In this document: positions 43,001-50,740 of the stretch, one piece after another
How the letters are laid out: each line of letters opens with the position of its first letter
How positions within the stretch are numbered: position 1 is the stretch's first letter
Source of the DNA: Hanleya hanleyi
Taxonomy: Eukaryota > Mollusca > Polyplacophora > Lepidopleurida > Hanleyidae
Length of the DNA: 64,000 nt
Direction of reading: 5' to 3'
Assembly: GCA_036873755.1 (NCBI GenBank)
Contig: JAVTVY010039178.1
Span: 97,680 to 161,679, forward strand
Translations under genes and position numbers: made by a program
Notes under the pieces: model-generated
Database searches by the model: none
The model's input: the letters and a program-made list of their open reading frames with translations, nothing else
What the model was told of the DNA's origin: nothing

Positions 43001-43003
43001 CAT
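24816..43003 (-). CDS. EFA6: EFA6/PSD-type Arf6 guanine nucleotide exchange factor (whole gene, 10 coding exons)
   Basis: Joined coding exons on the minus strand: 43003-41436, 38855-38662, 38223-38165, 36824-36691, 36105-36003, 35328-35247, 34746-34518, 30069-29925, 28031-27888, 25061-24816. They total 2,904 nt, giving 967 residues plus stop, and every junction is GT/AG and phase-consistent. Family knowledge: EFA6 proteins load GTP on Arf6 at the plasma membrane and link membrane traffic to cortical actin; nematode and fly members also block microtubules at the cortex. Seen here: a low-complexity N-terminus (1-495); a Sec7 domain (about 500-655) with GETQERER containing the catalytic Glu561 and a second Sec7 motif LLNTDLHG at 599-606; a PH domain (about 690-810) with GKRGWK at 717-722 and the helix Trp798; a charged coiled coil (about 838-905); and a C-terminus ending EYDLV. 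Start choice: the ATG at 43003 has an in-frame TGA 11 codons upstream. Very confident for Sec7, PH and coiled coil; the N-terminus is less conserved but is one open exon. Confidence 0.95.
25126..25395 (-). other. Unidentified ORF in the last EFA6 intron
   Basis: Ninety open codons on the gene strand immediately upstream of the exon 10 acceptor, with a coding-like stretch [21 protein letters not shown] second open segment on the same strand at 25507-25737 includes [21 protein letters not shown] recognise neither; they could be remnants of an old insertion or chance. Confidence 0.15.
26541..27427 (-). mobile_element. Fold-back Tc1/mariner-type element with transposase remnant
   Basis: Ends are TACAGGGTGTATC and GATACACCCTGTA-like, flanked by TA. 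Inverted arms of about 330 bp (26541-26870 and 27098-27427) are nearly identical; both contain CATGCTTGATCACAGATCAT-type and TTTGGTTTACATCATTCGTC-type blocks in mirrored order. Only about 220 bp separates the arms. It lies in the intron between EFA6 exons 9 and 10. Confidence 0.85.
26915..27090 (-). pseudogene. C-terminal fragment of a Tc1/mariner-IS630 family transposase
   Basis: The loop of the fold-back element encodes [36 protein letters not shown] and [11 protein letters not shown]. The pattern (Y.TPP..L..L..RI...V...R...CI.RNGGH.E) matches the extreme C-terminus of mariner-like DDE transposases as I know them. The catalytic DDE part is absent, so it is non-functional. The same frame runs into the inverted arm and is there an artefact. 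Confidence 0.75.
27888..28031 (-). CDS. EFA6: EFA6 exon 9: coiled coil
   Basis: Acceptor GTTTGCAG at 28033-28032 and donor GAG|GTGAAC at 27887-27886; 144 nt, phase 0 to 0, residues 839-886. It encodes [20 protein letters not shown] followed by [20 protein letters not shown], a heptad-rich amphipathic segment equivalent to the EFA6 C-terminal coiled coil (family: [21 protein letters not shown]). Confidence 0.93.
28490..29420. promoter_or_regulatory. CpG- and CCAAT-rich block in EFA6 intron
   Basis: Between EFA6 exons 9 and 8. It contains CCAAT-type boxes (CCAATGAGCG, GTCCAATCAAGG, GATTGGCCATCGG, CCAATGAGACGTCAT), a CRE-like GACGTCAT near 29230, and a hairpin CGAGCCGttcataCGGCTCtcg near 28503-28525. 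GC content and CpG are visibly higher than nearby. It could be an internal promoter or a transposon promoter; no transcript evidence is available. Confidence 0.25.
29925..30069 (-). CDS. EFA6: EFA6 exon 8: C-terminal PH helix and linker
   Basis: Acceptor ATTGACAG at 30071-30070 and donor CTA|GTATGC at 29924-29923; 145 nt, residues 790-838. It encodes [20 protein letters not shown] with the invariant PH helix Trp798, then [20 protein letters not shown], matching the vertebrate SAPxFPAAVSSxKKFCRPLLP region. The donor is non-ideal; it was selected because the next exon joins in phase 0 and restores the family alignment. Confidence 0.9.
31549..32548 (+). repeat. 75-bp direct repeat, two copies about 0.92 kb apart
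   Basis: AGCTCAGATCTTAGCATGAA runs on through ACAAATACATGTGTATCATA and GAACGAGACAAATGTTCATC at 31549-31623 and again at 32473-32548, with only a few differences. It lies in the intron between EFA6 exons 8 and 7. Confidence 0.85.
32874..34216 (+). mobile_element. Array element with GACGGACGG run and 3' hairpin
   Basis: The left end GAAGCAATCAGAGATTGC..TATGCCCCCCC also occurs at 56462. The internal 160-bp array is followed by GGACGGACAGACGGATGGAC-type repeats and a terminal hairpin CCCCCCCTCTAGTTAGAGGG at about 34190-34214. It is intronic in EFA6 and inverted relative to the gene or neutral in orientation. Confidence 0.65.
33340..34130 (+). repeat. 158-161-bp tandem array, 5 copies
   Basis: GGGCCATAACTCTTGAAAAT occurs at 33355, 33513, 33674, 33835 and 33993. 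Units also hold CTTCACGCTGCACAACTA and ATATTAACCGAGATCCAGCC. ORFs reading [18 protein letters not shown] are repeat artefacts. Confidence 0.92.
34518..34746 (-). CDS. EFA6: EFA6 exon 7: PH domain core
   Basis: Acceptor GCGACTAG at 34748-34747 and donor ACAAG|GTCAGA at 34517-34516; 229 nt, residues 714-789. It has [20 protein letters not shown], then [20 protein letters not shown] and [11 protein letters not shown], all matching PSD-family PH strands. The donor is weaker than consensus (GTCAGA) but is the only one that keeps homology and phase. Confidence 0.95.
35247..35328 (-). CDS. EFA6: EFA6 exon 6: first strand of PH domain
   Basis: Acceptor GACCATAG at 35330-35329 and donor AGAA|GTAAGT at 35246-35245; 82 nt, residues 687-713. 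It encodes [20 protein letters not shown], equivalent to the family pattern YKHGxLxRKxHxDxDGKRT. The Lys/Arg residues here line the phosphoinositide site in PH domains. Confidence 0.93.
35586..35700 (+). mobile_element. tRNA-derived SINE head
   Basis: An A-box-like TAGCTCAGTCGGTAGAG at 35594 and a B-box-like GAGTTCGATTC at 35637 have tRNA spacing. The acceptor stem does not pair, so this is not a tRNA gene. It is in the intron between EFA6 exons 6 and 5. Confidence 0.65.
36003..36105 (-). CDS. EFA6: EFA6 exon 5: Sec7-PH linker
   Basis: Acceptor CCTTTCAG at 36107-36106 and donor GAT|GTAAGA at 36002-36001; 103 nt, residues 652-686. The acidic stretch [13 protein letters not shown] leads to NNPFLD, the motif that closes the Sec7-PH linker in PSD proteins (GGNPFLD). 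The linker is shorter than I recall for vertebrate paralogues. Confidence 0.92.
36160..36490 (+). repeat. AT-rich minisatellite (TATATAGGGTAAACAT), unit about 20-27 bp
   Basis: More than ten imperfect units of TTATATAGGGTAAACATTAT in the intron between EFA6 exons 5 and 4. Likely length-polymorphic. Confidence 0.85.
36500..36660 (+). repeat. Diverged relative of the GTGAGTGAGT short retroposon
   Basis: GAGTGAGGAG...GGTTTAATGTCACTCAAGG...TTTCACTCATATGATGACAG keeps the order of the retroposon head at 17456 and 45992, but without clear flanking duplications. Confidence 0.4.
36691..36824 (-). CDS. EFA6: EFA6 exon 4: end of Sec7 domain
   Basis: Acceptor ACTTGCAG at 36826-36825 and donor GCAGT|GTAAGT at 36690-36689; 134 nt, residues 608-651. 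It starts [20 protein letters not shown] and ends with [11 protein letters not shown]. This is the conserved C-terminal helical part of PSD-family Sec7 domains (NIGKKM...NLxxLNDG...SIKNEKLEWA). Confidence 0.95.
38165..38223 (-). CDS. EFA6: EFA6 exon 3: Sec7 motif 2
   Basis: Small 59-nt exon, residues 588-607, with acceptor TATTTCAG at 38225-38224 and donor CAG|GTAATA at 38164-38163. It encodes [20 protein letters not shown], which carries the LLNTDLHG signature of the Sec7 hydrophobic groove that grips Arf switch regions. It is too short to appear as an ORF and was found by extending the Sec7 homology between flanking exons; phase matches on both sides. Confidence 0.95.
38662..38855 (-). CDS. 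EFA6: EFA6 exon 2: Sec7 domain core with catalytic glutamate
   Basis: Acceptor CTTTTCAG at 38857-38856 and donor AAG|GTAAAA at 38661-38660; 194 nt, residues 523-587. It begins [20 protein letters not shown] and includes [19 protein letters not shown]. In Sec7 proteins the glutamate of the GE(T/A)Q loop is the finger residue that displaces Mg and phosphate from Arf; here it is Glu561. The [13 protein letters not shown] run matches what I recall of vertebrate PSD proteins almost residue for residue. Confidence 0.96.
39858..40976. mobile_element. CAGGG-ended transposon 1 (1,109 bp), TSD CATAC
   Basis: The element is 39863-40971, from CAGGGCTCGAATT to ATTTCGAGCCCTG (13-bp inverted ends, one mismatch). 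It has perfect 5-bp duplications CATAC at 39858-39862 and 40972-40976. Subterminal GCCTGCTATT/GCAGGC boxes occur in both orientations near each end. An open frame at 40570-40992 runs out through the right end and shows no known domain. It is inside EFA6 intron 1 (between exons 2 and 1). Confidence 0.88.
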
Positions 43004-43073
43004 AGTGGTTTTGATCTCAAACCAGTCACGTGTTCACCCACTACAGCAGCACATCACCCGCCCTTCATACAAC
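41436..43073 (-). CDS. EFA6: EFA6 exon with 5' UTR end and N-terminal 522 codons (coding 41436-43003)
   Basis: A 3' splice site (pyrimidine tract then CAG at 43076-43074) starts the exon at 43073. Seventy bases of 5' UTR, with an in-frame TGA, precede the ATG at 43003. The donor is at 41435-41434 (AAGAA|GTAAGT), leaving a two-base phase. The 1,568 coding bases are continuously open. The product is rich in Ser, Thr, Asp and Lys, with a serine run near residues 185-205 and proline-directed Ser/Thr sites, so it is probably disordered and phosphorylated. Residues 80-95 carry the [11 protein letters not shown] motif. The last 24 residues ([13 protein letters not shown] and on) are the first helix of the Sec7 domain. 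At least one upstream exon is missing from the model. Confidence 0.93.
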
Positions 43074-44159
43074 CTGTAATGACAAGAAAGATATAATTAA
43101 CATTAGGTATATGTCTGTGACACCTTATCAAGTAACTTACATATCAGAGGAAACAACAATGCAAGCTGAATGCATTATATTTGAAGTCACTAATTAAAGA
43201 AATGGCTAATTAGTTGCGAGGTAAAAAGTACAGCTTTGGATTTATTTTCACCTATGCATTTCTCCCAATTAGCTCCAGACCAGTAATGCCGAGACCAATG
43301 CTGCAAAAGTAACTTCATTGCAGCAATTTTTAATGTTGTGGCCATTTTCATGCTACAATAGTTTAGCGGATGTGGATTGGCTTATTTGTGAGGGCACAAT
43401 CGAGATGGATGAAGATTGCCTTAAATACATGTACATGTGTAGCTGCAGCTAAATTTACTGTACTTAAAAATTGCAGGTGTGTGTGTGAATTTTAAGAACC
43501 TATACTTTTGTTGGATGACTATCTACATGGCTGTTTTGTATACTATTATGTACAAAACCCATTTTTCTCATTTTCGTAGTTCATGTCAATTTTAGGGACT
43601 ATTGGGGTCTCGATTAGGGCCTAATGACAACTGATTTCATCCCATATGAACACCATAAGGATTCTCTGCTGTAAGCCTAAAAAAATAGTTTACAACAGTT
43701 GATTTAAGTACATGTAAATTACATATTCTGAGGTAAACTTTTTTAAGAATGAAAGTACTCAAAGTACTGATGTCTGGATCGCCAATAATGGATTTAAAGT
43801 TTCAAAACGTTTCAGCCGATAGCAGATGTATGGATAAATGTGGAGATTTTCTCCAATTTGTGGACGAGTGTTTGGGAAATCACAACTGGAACACAGTTTA
43901 GTTTTCAAGGAAGTGAATTTGTGAAGGCGGCTCATTTAGAAATATGCTAGGTATTCATGGTAGCAAGAAACTATCTACAGTAATATACTTAAAAGTGGAT
44001 CATCTGCGTCAATGTCTTCTACTAGTTTTTGCGAGCAGATTTTCATAATTCATGCAAGTTTATTGTGACAAAACGACAAATACGTGAGACTGGATAGTTT
44101 TATTAATAGTTCTGTGTAGCACAGATATTTGCAAGAGCTGCATGAGTTTGCGTTAAGTC

Positions 44160-44800
44160 CCCATTACTTATATATGCCTGCATGGTTTTTATAGTAAATT
44201 TGTTTGTTGACAACGATATAAACGTTGGAGAGACAATTTGTGCGAAAATTCCTGTTGTTGTTGCTGTACGATCATTGCGTATATAATTTAGTTTGAAAAA
44301 GTTTGAACACCACCAACAACAAAACTTTTCGAAAGCGGTACCCGACAAATTCTGTTGTTTCCGCTTTCGGAAAGTTTTGTTGTTGTTCAAACGTTTTGAA
44401 ACTAAATTATATTCGGTGAGCAGAGTCCCCCGGAATACATAAATTTGCACTGGACAGAATCCGGTCAAGTTCGCAAGGCGAGAAAAATGTAAATACTATT
44501 GTTGTTGCTTCGACACATATCTCCTCTGGAAATATATTCCATGCAGTATGAGTACACATTAAAATAGTAACGAACGCCGACTTCACGGGAAAGAACGTAC
44601 GAGTATTGGAAACTGGGGTCTTTATAATCCCAGAACCTGAACCTGTAAAGTGCGACACTCAGATCAAGAAACAAGATTTGCAACGTATGATCGTACAGCA
44701 ACATTAACAGGGATTTTCGCACAAATTGTCTCTCCAACGTTATCGTTGTCAACAAACAAAATGCGAACTATAAACACCAGGCATATATATTATAAGTAAT
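44160..44800. repeat. Inverted duplication, arms about 120 bp
   Basis: TTTGTTTGTTGACAACGATA, CGTTGGAGAGACAATTTGTG and GCTGTACGATCAT run at 44200-44276 and return as reverse complement at 44686-44761; similarity extends outward to ATTACTTATA..ATGCCTG. A second imperfect palindrome (44279-44411) lies between the arms, pairing ATATAATTTAGTTT and AACAACAAAACTTT with their mirrors. Confidence 0.85.
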
Positions 44801-44809
44801 CTGACTTAC

Positions 44810-44917
44810 CGCAAACTCAGACAGGCACGAAACCGAACAGACGGCAAACACCACGAGGTTTGAGCCGATCGCCCGGAACCAAAGAACAAAAAAATAGTCC
44901 ACGGATTCAAGCAGTCC
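44810..44917 (-). CDS. Possible orphan exon of an unidentified membrane protein
   Basis: It is flanked by a good acceptor (TTCTTCGCACAG) and a near-consensus donor (GCG|GTAAGT). It is 108 nt, phase 0 to 0, with 36 open codons: GLLESVDYFFVLWFRAIGSN then LVVFAVCSVSCLSEFA, a hydrophobic, membrane-like stretch. The acceptor side is copied in the 287-bp tandem duplication next to it. I recognise no family, and no in-phase downstream exon was found. It could be chance or a pseudo-exon. Confidence 0.25.
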
Positions 44918-45468
44918 CTGTGCGAAGAAATGAATATGAAATATACTCAAATTCAGATTTCGTTTTATTTCTAGTTAACATGAAACGATTACGACTGTTT
45001 TTTTCTTCATTTTCTGGTTAATACCCTGATATAAGACTCAAACACAGTGAAAATAACGGGCGGAGTGATACAGGACAACCCAGGGTCATTCCATTATAGT
45101 GCACGTACACATTTGCATATATTTCGTGAGTGGCAGCATAGTCTGGTCGCACCGCTACGCGGTGGCGATCCAGACAAAAAATAGTCCACGGATTTAAGCA
45201 ATCCCTGGGCGAAGAAATGAATATGAAATACACTCAAATTCAGATTTCGTTTTATTTCTAGTTCACATGAAACGATTACGACTGTTTTTTTCTTCATTTT
45301 CTGGTTAATACCCTGATATAAGACTCAACACAGTGAAAATCACTGGCGGAGTGATACAGGTTAACCCAGGGTCACCGCATTATAGTGCACGTACACATTT
45401 GCATAAATTTCGTGAGTGGCAGCATAGTCTGGTCGACACCGCTACGCGGTGACGATCCAGACAAAAAT
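44895..45468. repeat. 287-bp tandem duplication, two copies
   Basis: AGTCCACGGATT is at 44896 and 45183, and similarity continues through GAAGAAATGAATATGAAATA, CATGAAACGATTACGACTG, CCCTGATATAAGACTCAA and GACCACCGCTACGCGGT-like sequence to CAGACAAAAA. A GC-rich palindrome CACCGC..GCGGTG lies near each copy's right end. The duplication repeats the acceptor side of the possible exon at 44810-44917. Confidence 0.9.
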
Positions 45469-45540
45469 GTACATAATTTGTGTTATGACATTCGAGGATT
45501 ATAGGACTAAACTGAAGACCCACAATAATCGGCAAATCCG

Positions 45541-45801
45541 TCATGTAAGACACATACAATAGGTGACTACATGTGGGGAACCATTCAACCAAGGAGTGAA
45601 AAGGGCCAAATATATTGCAAGCAAAGTGTTGCCGATTGAAGTTGTCTTAAATGACGGGTCTGCCCAATAATCTTGACACAGTCGTCCCTCCATAATCGCG
45701 GAAAACCAGAACTCGGACAACAATGACCCCACCAAAGACAACTTGTCAGGATTCAAAATATTTGGAATCCACCCAAGTATCAGCATGATAAGTGAGAACA
45801 T
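45541..45801 (-). CDS. Unidentified ORF with membrane-like segments
   Basis: An 86-codon open frame starting MFSLIMLILGWIPNI and including SIGNTLLAIYLALFTPWLNG. Two hydrophobic stretches look like membrane helices. It sits about 0.6 kb upstream, on the same strand, of the possible exon at 44810-44917. No phase-compatible strong donor joins them. Could be an exon of the same unknown gene or a chance ORF. Confidence 0.18.
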   Translation of the reverse strand: MFSLIMLILGWIPNILNPDKLSLVGSLLSEFWFSAIMEGRLCQDYWADPSFKTTSIGNTLLAIYLALFTPWLNGSPHVVTYCMCLT

Positions 45802-45977
45802 TAGTGGGGATAGGAGATTGTAGTGGGAGTATAAACTTAGACTGTCAAAGATCTATACGTTTGAGGTTCCAGACAATTTGAAAGTAAAATGAAATTTTTG
45901 TTATATTTCAACAAGAGGTAGCACAAATCTTCAACATTCAAAATGAAAGATAAATTTCAGGGGTCACCAGGTTTCTT

Positions 45978-46253
45978 TATGCATAATCGAGTGAGCGAGT
46001 GAATATGATTTAACGTCGCTTTCAACTATATTTCAGTCATATCACGATGTTGGGTCTTATTCCTTTTCACACCCGGGAACCACACGGGTGGGGTCCTATT
46101 CCTTTTTACACCCGGGAACCCCACGGGCGTCTCAGTCGCCTCTTATGACAAGCTGTCTGAGGAGCCGAGGCCTATTCTTATCATGACCTGCGGTGTGCAC
46201 AATGACATCCCAGGTCAATCCCCGGAAGTCCCACGGGGCTATGCATAATCGAG
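45978..46253 (+). mobile_element. Short retroposon (SINE-like), copy 2, TSD 14 bp
   Basis: The element is 45992-46239, starting TGAGCGAGTGAATATG and ending GGAAGTCCCACGGGGC. It is flanked by the perfect duplication TATGCATAATCGAG (45978-45991 and 46240-46253). It is about 60 bp shorter than copy 1 because an internal segment is missing. No poly-A; the 3' end is a GC hairpin. Confidence 0.9.
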
Positions 46254-47596
46254 GAATTGATATAGTCTACTATAATGGTTGAACTATATTCTAATATACG
46301 AGATTAAATAGGAATTCCATGAAAAAACCTCTATTTTCATATAAAAAGCTCAGATTTTCTAAAAAGTTCCAGAATGCCCCGATATCTTTGTGAAAAAATG
46401 CTTAGTCGGAAAATCTGATAAAAATGGGGGATCACCAGGCTTCTCTTCACAAGAGTAGAATTCATGCCAACATGGAATCCAAGGTCATGCGGCCAAATTA
46501 CCCTGATGTCAATAAGTCAGGTCGCCAGCGTTCCTTCGTTGATGTCGTATTATACCTCAAAATATTTAAAACACATCATCCAATTTAAAAATCCATTCAC
46601 AAAGTTTATCTGAATTTCTCTTTGAAGGTTATATTTTTCTTTTTCATTAAATTTTCTTTCTAAATTTACATGCGCAGAAACATGCGCACTCGTCAACGTA
46701 AAATTGAATTTGTGTGGAATCTCCTCAAGAGTTAACACAGGCAGACGAGTGTAGTAGTTATCATACATGTCATACTGACATCAACATGATCAACAGAGAG
46801 CCTTCAAAACAAGAGCCCAAAGGGCTTCAATATACGCCCGTATATCTGGAATTACATTGGTCCAAATTTCAAGGTTGTTTAATCGCCTTGATTCCAATTG
46901 GTAGCTAGTAATCCGGAAAAAGATCTACAATTTTGTGCTTCTGAGAATGTAACATATCACATCTAAAATTGAATGATAAACTAAAATGAGCTTAACTCTT
47001 GGAAACTAGGTGACCTTGGAGCAAGAACCGAGAGCTCACATATCCCACAATGAAATCGACAATAGTCAAACACAAGAAAATAGTACTTTTCCTGCAAATG
47101 GATTTCTTTCAGACGAGAGAATTTTTCATGAAGGAAGAAGAAAGTGATGAAGTAAACCTTTGTTCTTGAGTTGATAAACGGGTATGAAGTTCATAAAGGA
47201 CCCCTCTCCACGTTAAACTAGTAAATGTATGGTTCTATTTCACAACAGTTTAACTAAATGTAGCTGTTTCAAACATGGGAGACAACTCCACAGGACAAAT
47301 GCCATATACATGTAGGGGAGAGAACTCTAAATATTCCAACCTAACACATATAGTCAGCTAAACTTGATTCAATTCTGGGGGACTGTGACCTTGACATTTG
47401 ACAAATTGATGTATGTCTCCTCTTTGCCATGCGAGTAAGGTATCTGATACCATTCCATACCTTGAAACTAGAGATATCGCATGGATGAATGGACAGAACG
47501 CAACATCGCATTACATGACCTCGTCTTCGACAGGCATATGAAAATGTGACTTAATGATTTCCCGATTTTGGGGTCACAGTGACCTTGATCTTTGAC

Positions 47597-47815
47597 CTTG
47601 ACCAGGGCTTCGTGTTTAGAATTTGCACGCGAGCTAAAAATAGCACACGTCAAAATATTTACGAGAGGGTATTTGAAAGTCAGGCGAGTGATTGCAATAT
47701 AATATAATATATGACAGTTTACGCGAGTTAAAAATACCTCTCGTGACATGAATTTACGAGAGTGTTTGCGCGCAGGTGAGCTATCACTCACGCTAAAAAC
47801 GAAGCCCTGCTTGAC
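47597..47815. mobile_element. CAGGG-ended transposon 2 (207 bp), TSD CTTGAC
   Basis: The element is 47603-47809, CAGGGCTTCGTGTTTAG to CTAAAAACGAAGCCCTG. CTTGAC duplications flank it (47597-47602 and 47810-47815). It is nested in the tandem array of the element at 46805-50183, whose unit contains CCTTGACC, so the sixth matching base could be chance. ACGAGAG and ACGCGAG boxes repeat inside. Confidence 0.82.
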
Positions 47816-47909
47816 CTAAACTTTGGTGCATGACACATCGTCTTCCGTCAATGTATCAATGGACACAAAAAAATCACGATTTTTATGAATTTCATGATTT
47901 TGGGGGTCA

Positions 47910-49219
47910 CCGTGCAGCGGTCGAAATAACGCCTGTCTACCTGTCGCCGACAAGTCATTTTTTCAAGTGACAACTAAATTAAAATTCCACCTGTCGCCGC
48001 GACAAGTTACTATTCTGTCCTAAAAATACTGAACTACGACCTAATACAGGCCTAACATGACGGAATTGTCTTCCTGGAAACAGTTGAGTTTCGTTTTATT
48101 TACATCGGACATTCTGTTCACTTCGTCATTCATCCCGCTGCCATACAACACGAGACCTCGGGTACATCAAACTCTATGCAGGATTATTCTCCCGCTAGAT
48201 TTGCACACGATCCGCTTGAAAGGCAAAACTAATGGATAAAGTAAACGAATTGACTGGCACGATCTAGCGCAATCGGCCTATATTTCTATCGACTATTCAT
48301 GCCTGGCAACTTCAAGTCGAAAATGAAACCGTTCTGACAAGCTGATTGATTCTTACGTTTTATTTCGGAGAATAAGATCTCAATAAAATTTTGTCGGTGA
48401 GTATTTTAATCAGAAGAAAATCGTGCTTGTCAACACGGGCAGCTAACGTGAACATTGCGTTGCCTGTGCCGATTTTTACTTGCTTCAGACAAGCGGACAA
48501 GCGCTAACGTCTAACACTCGCGAGTTGATCGAGTGAAGGCAACAACAACAACAATGATTTTGCTTGATAATTTGTCAGAACAATTCAACATTTTCATTTG
48601 GGAACTCGACTTATCTCTTGAAGAACACAATATTTATTCACTATAAGTCAGTTTTCGCGCGTGTTTGGCGCGCATTTTCCCATGGATAAAAACTCATTTT
48701 TGGGGGGGGGGGTGGGGGGTAAAACTCAATTTCAAAATTTCCCAAAAACTCAATTTTTCAAAATCAAGTTTTTAATCTGGGTAACCCACAAAAAGGTGAT
48801 AAAACCCTCCTGCTGTTATGATCCTTAAGAAAATATCGTTCCAGCAAATTTAATCTCATAACTGAACGTTCTGTTGACATTTTACTTTGAACTTCCTAAT
48901 AGTGGAACAGTCTGGTGGCAGAAATGAGCCCACTGAGTTAACATCAGGGAGTAAGGACATTCATCTTGGCAATGCAGAGCTAAAGGAAGGACACAAATTT
49001 GTCGCTGTCATAAATGTCTCGCGATCGGGGAAAAAAAATGTGTGTTCAAATTCTCCAATGCCTGGAAAATGGAGAGACTGGTTGGAATATATGAGGAGAG
49101 TATGGTGAAAAAAGTTTCAATAGAAGTGACAAGCTGAAGTACCAGGGTGACAAGTAAAAAAAATAGTTACCTGTCACAGTGACAAGTAATTCTCAAAAAA
49201 CATTTCGACCCCTGCCGTG
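47910..49219. mobile_element. CAGGG-ended transposon 3 (1,300 bp), TSD CCGTG
   Basis: The element is 47915-49214, CAGCGGTCGAAAT to ATTTCGACCCCTG (one mismatch). CCGTG duplications are at 47910-47914 and 49215-49219, and the array unit resumes directly after. Subterminal GTCGCCGACAAGT, GACAAGT and CTTGTC-type boxes are clustered at both ends. A 73-codon ORF at 48887-49108 (VAVINVSRSGKKNVCSNSPM) has no recognised domain. Confidence 0.87.
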
Positions 49220-50199
49220 ACCTTGATATTCGGCCTTGACCTACATTTTGGTACGTGACACATCATGTCCCCGTAATGTATCTACTGACACAAAAAAAAA
49301 GTACTTTTCAAAGATTTCTTGATTCTGGAGTCACAGTGACCTTGACCTAAATTTTGGTACATGACAAACCATCTCCCCGTAATTTCTCAATGGACACAAA
49401 AAATCAAGATTTTTAACAATTTCACGATTTTGGGGTCACAGTGACCTTGACATTTGACCTTGACCTACATTTTAATATGTGACACATTGAGTCCCCCTAA
49501 TGTATCTACTGACACAAAAAAATGTTATTTTTAATAATTTCCTGATTTTTGGGTCACAATGACCTTTGACCTTCGACCTTGACCTATATTTTGATATGCA
49601 ACACTTCATTTCCCCCTATTGAATCCACTCACAAAAAATTAGAAATTTATGATTTCCTGATTTTTCATTCACACTGATCTTTGACCTCTGACCTCGACCT
49701 ACATTTGGCATGCAACACATCGTTTCCCCCTAGGGCATCCACTCGCCAAAAATTAGAACTTTCAATGATCAAACTATCAATGATCAATGATTTCCTGATT
49801 TTTAGGCAACAGTGACCTTTGACCTCTGACCTCGACCTGAATTTCGGTACGCGACACATCGTCTCCACCTGATGTATCCATTCACAAAAAATTGCAACTG
49901 TGGATAGAAAACATCCAGAGATATAGACCGGACACGAACACTTCACTGATTTCTTGTTTTTCAAGCCAGTGACCTTTGACCTCTGACCGCGACCTTCATT
50001 TTTGTACGCGACACATCGTCTCTCCGTAGGGTATCCACTCACCAAAAATTGGAACTGTAAATAGAAAACTGTTCCAGATATAAACTGGACACGGGGGACG
50101 GACAGACGGACGGACGGATGGACGGACAGACGGACGGAAACCGCCATCACATAATACGTCCGCCTTTTTGGCGGGCGTATAATAACGATACAAGAATAT

Positions 50200-50290
50200 A
50201 TGAAGATTCACTCAAACAAGCAGAACCAGGCAGCCCAAATATATATAAATATACCATGTATGAAGATTCACTCAAACAAGCAGAACCGAT
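50200..50290 (+). repeat. 60-bp spaced direct repeat
   Basis: TATGAAGATTCACTCAAACA followed by AGCAGAACC is present twice, at about 50199 and 50259. Confidence 0.8.
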
Positions 50291-50740
50291 TTACTTCGCA
50301 TTGTCTCAGTCCATCTGTCAAATCATTTCATGAATGGGTATTACAATACAATTAGGTCTCCCATAATTCCATCAGGAAGTTTAACTTACCTATATATCAT
50401 ATTGAAGCAATCATATTCAACTATTTAAGATCAAGTATCTCAAGTCAAACTCTATTACCAATCCACTATAAACATAGGAACTCAGGAAAGTTACTCTACT
50501 GATAAGACTGACAGATTTGTTAAACATATAGAGAAAAGGCTGAAATTGTGGTATATTCTATTTCTAATACATCTTTTAATATCAATGAAAGAAATATATT
50601 AGTTCAACAGAAGATACAAACAATAACATACTTTTTCATGTTCCTCCTTCCTGCTTTAAAACTGTTCAATATGAACATGAAGCATACACTTGTATTGTAC
50701 TTCCTTCCCCTTTCCCCATTCACTAGTCATCACAGATTCT

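Larger units (their letters stand above)
46805..50183 (+). mobile_element. Array element (GTGACCTTGACC type), hosts two nested transposons
   Basis: Left end CAAGAGCCCAAAGGGCTTCA..TATACGCCCG; right end GGACAGACGGACGGACGGAT, then CGTCCGCCTTTTTGGCGGGC and GTATAAT, so TATACGCCCG is mirrored. Tandem units contain GGGGTCACAGTGACCTTGAC, ATTTTGGTACATGACACATC and TTAATGATTTCCTGATTTT. Unit spacing varies (about 105-157 bp). Without the nested elements it would be about 1.87 kb. A second copy is at 58.1-59.7 kb. Confidence 0.8.

Noticed and set aside
44407..44755. Downstream exons continuing the possible exon at 44810-44917
   Set aside because: The acceptor at the CACTTTACAG site gives a stop within seven codons in the required phase, and the open frames there need other phases.
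48887..49108. 73-codon ORF inside transposon 3 as a captured gene
   Set aside because: Sequence looks coding-like but no domain is recognised and it has no clear splice partners; left only as a note in the element.
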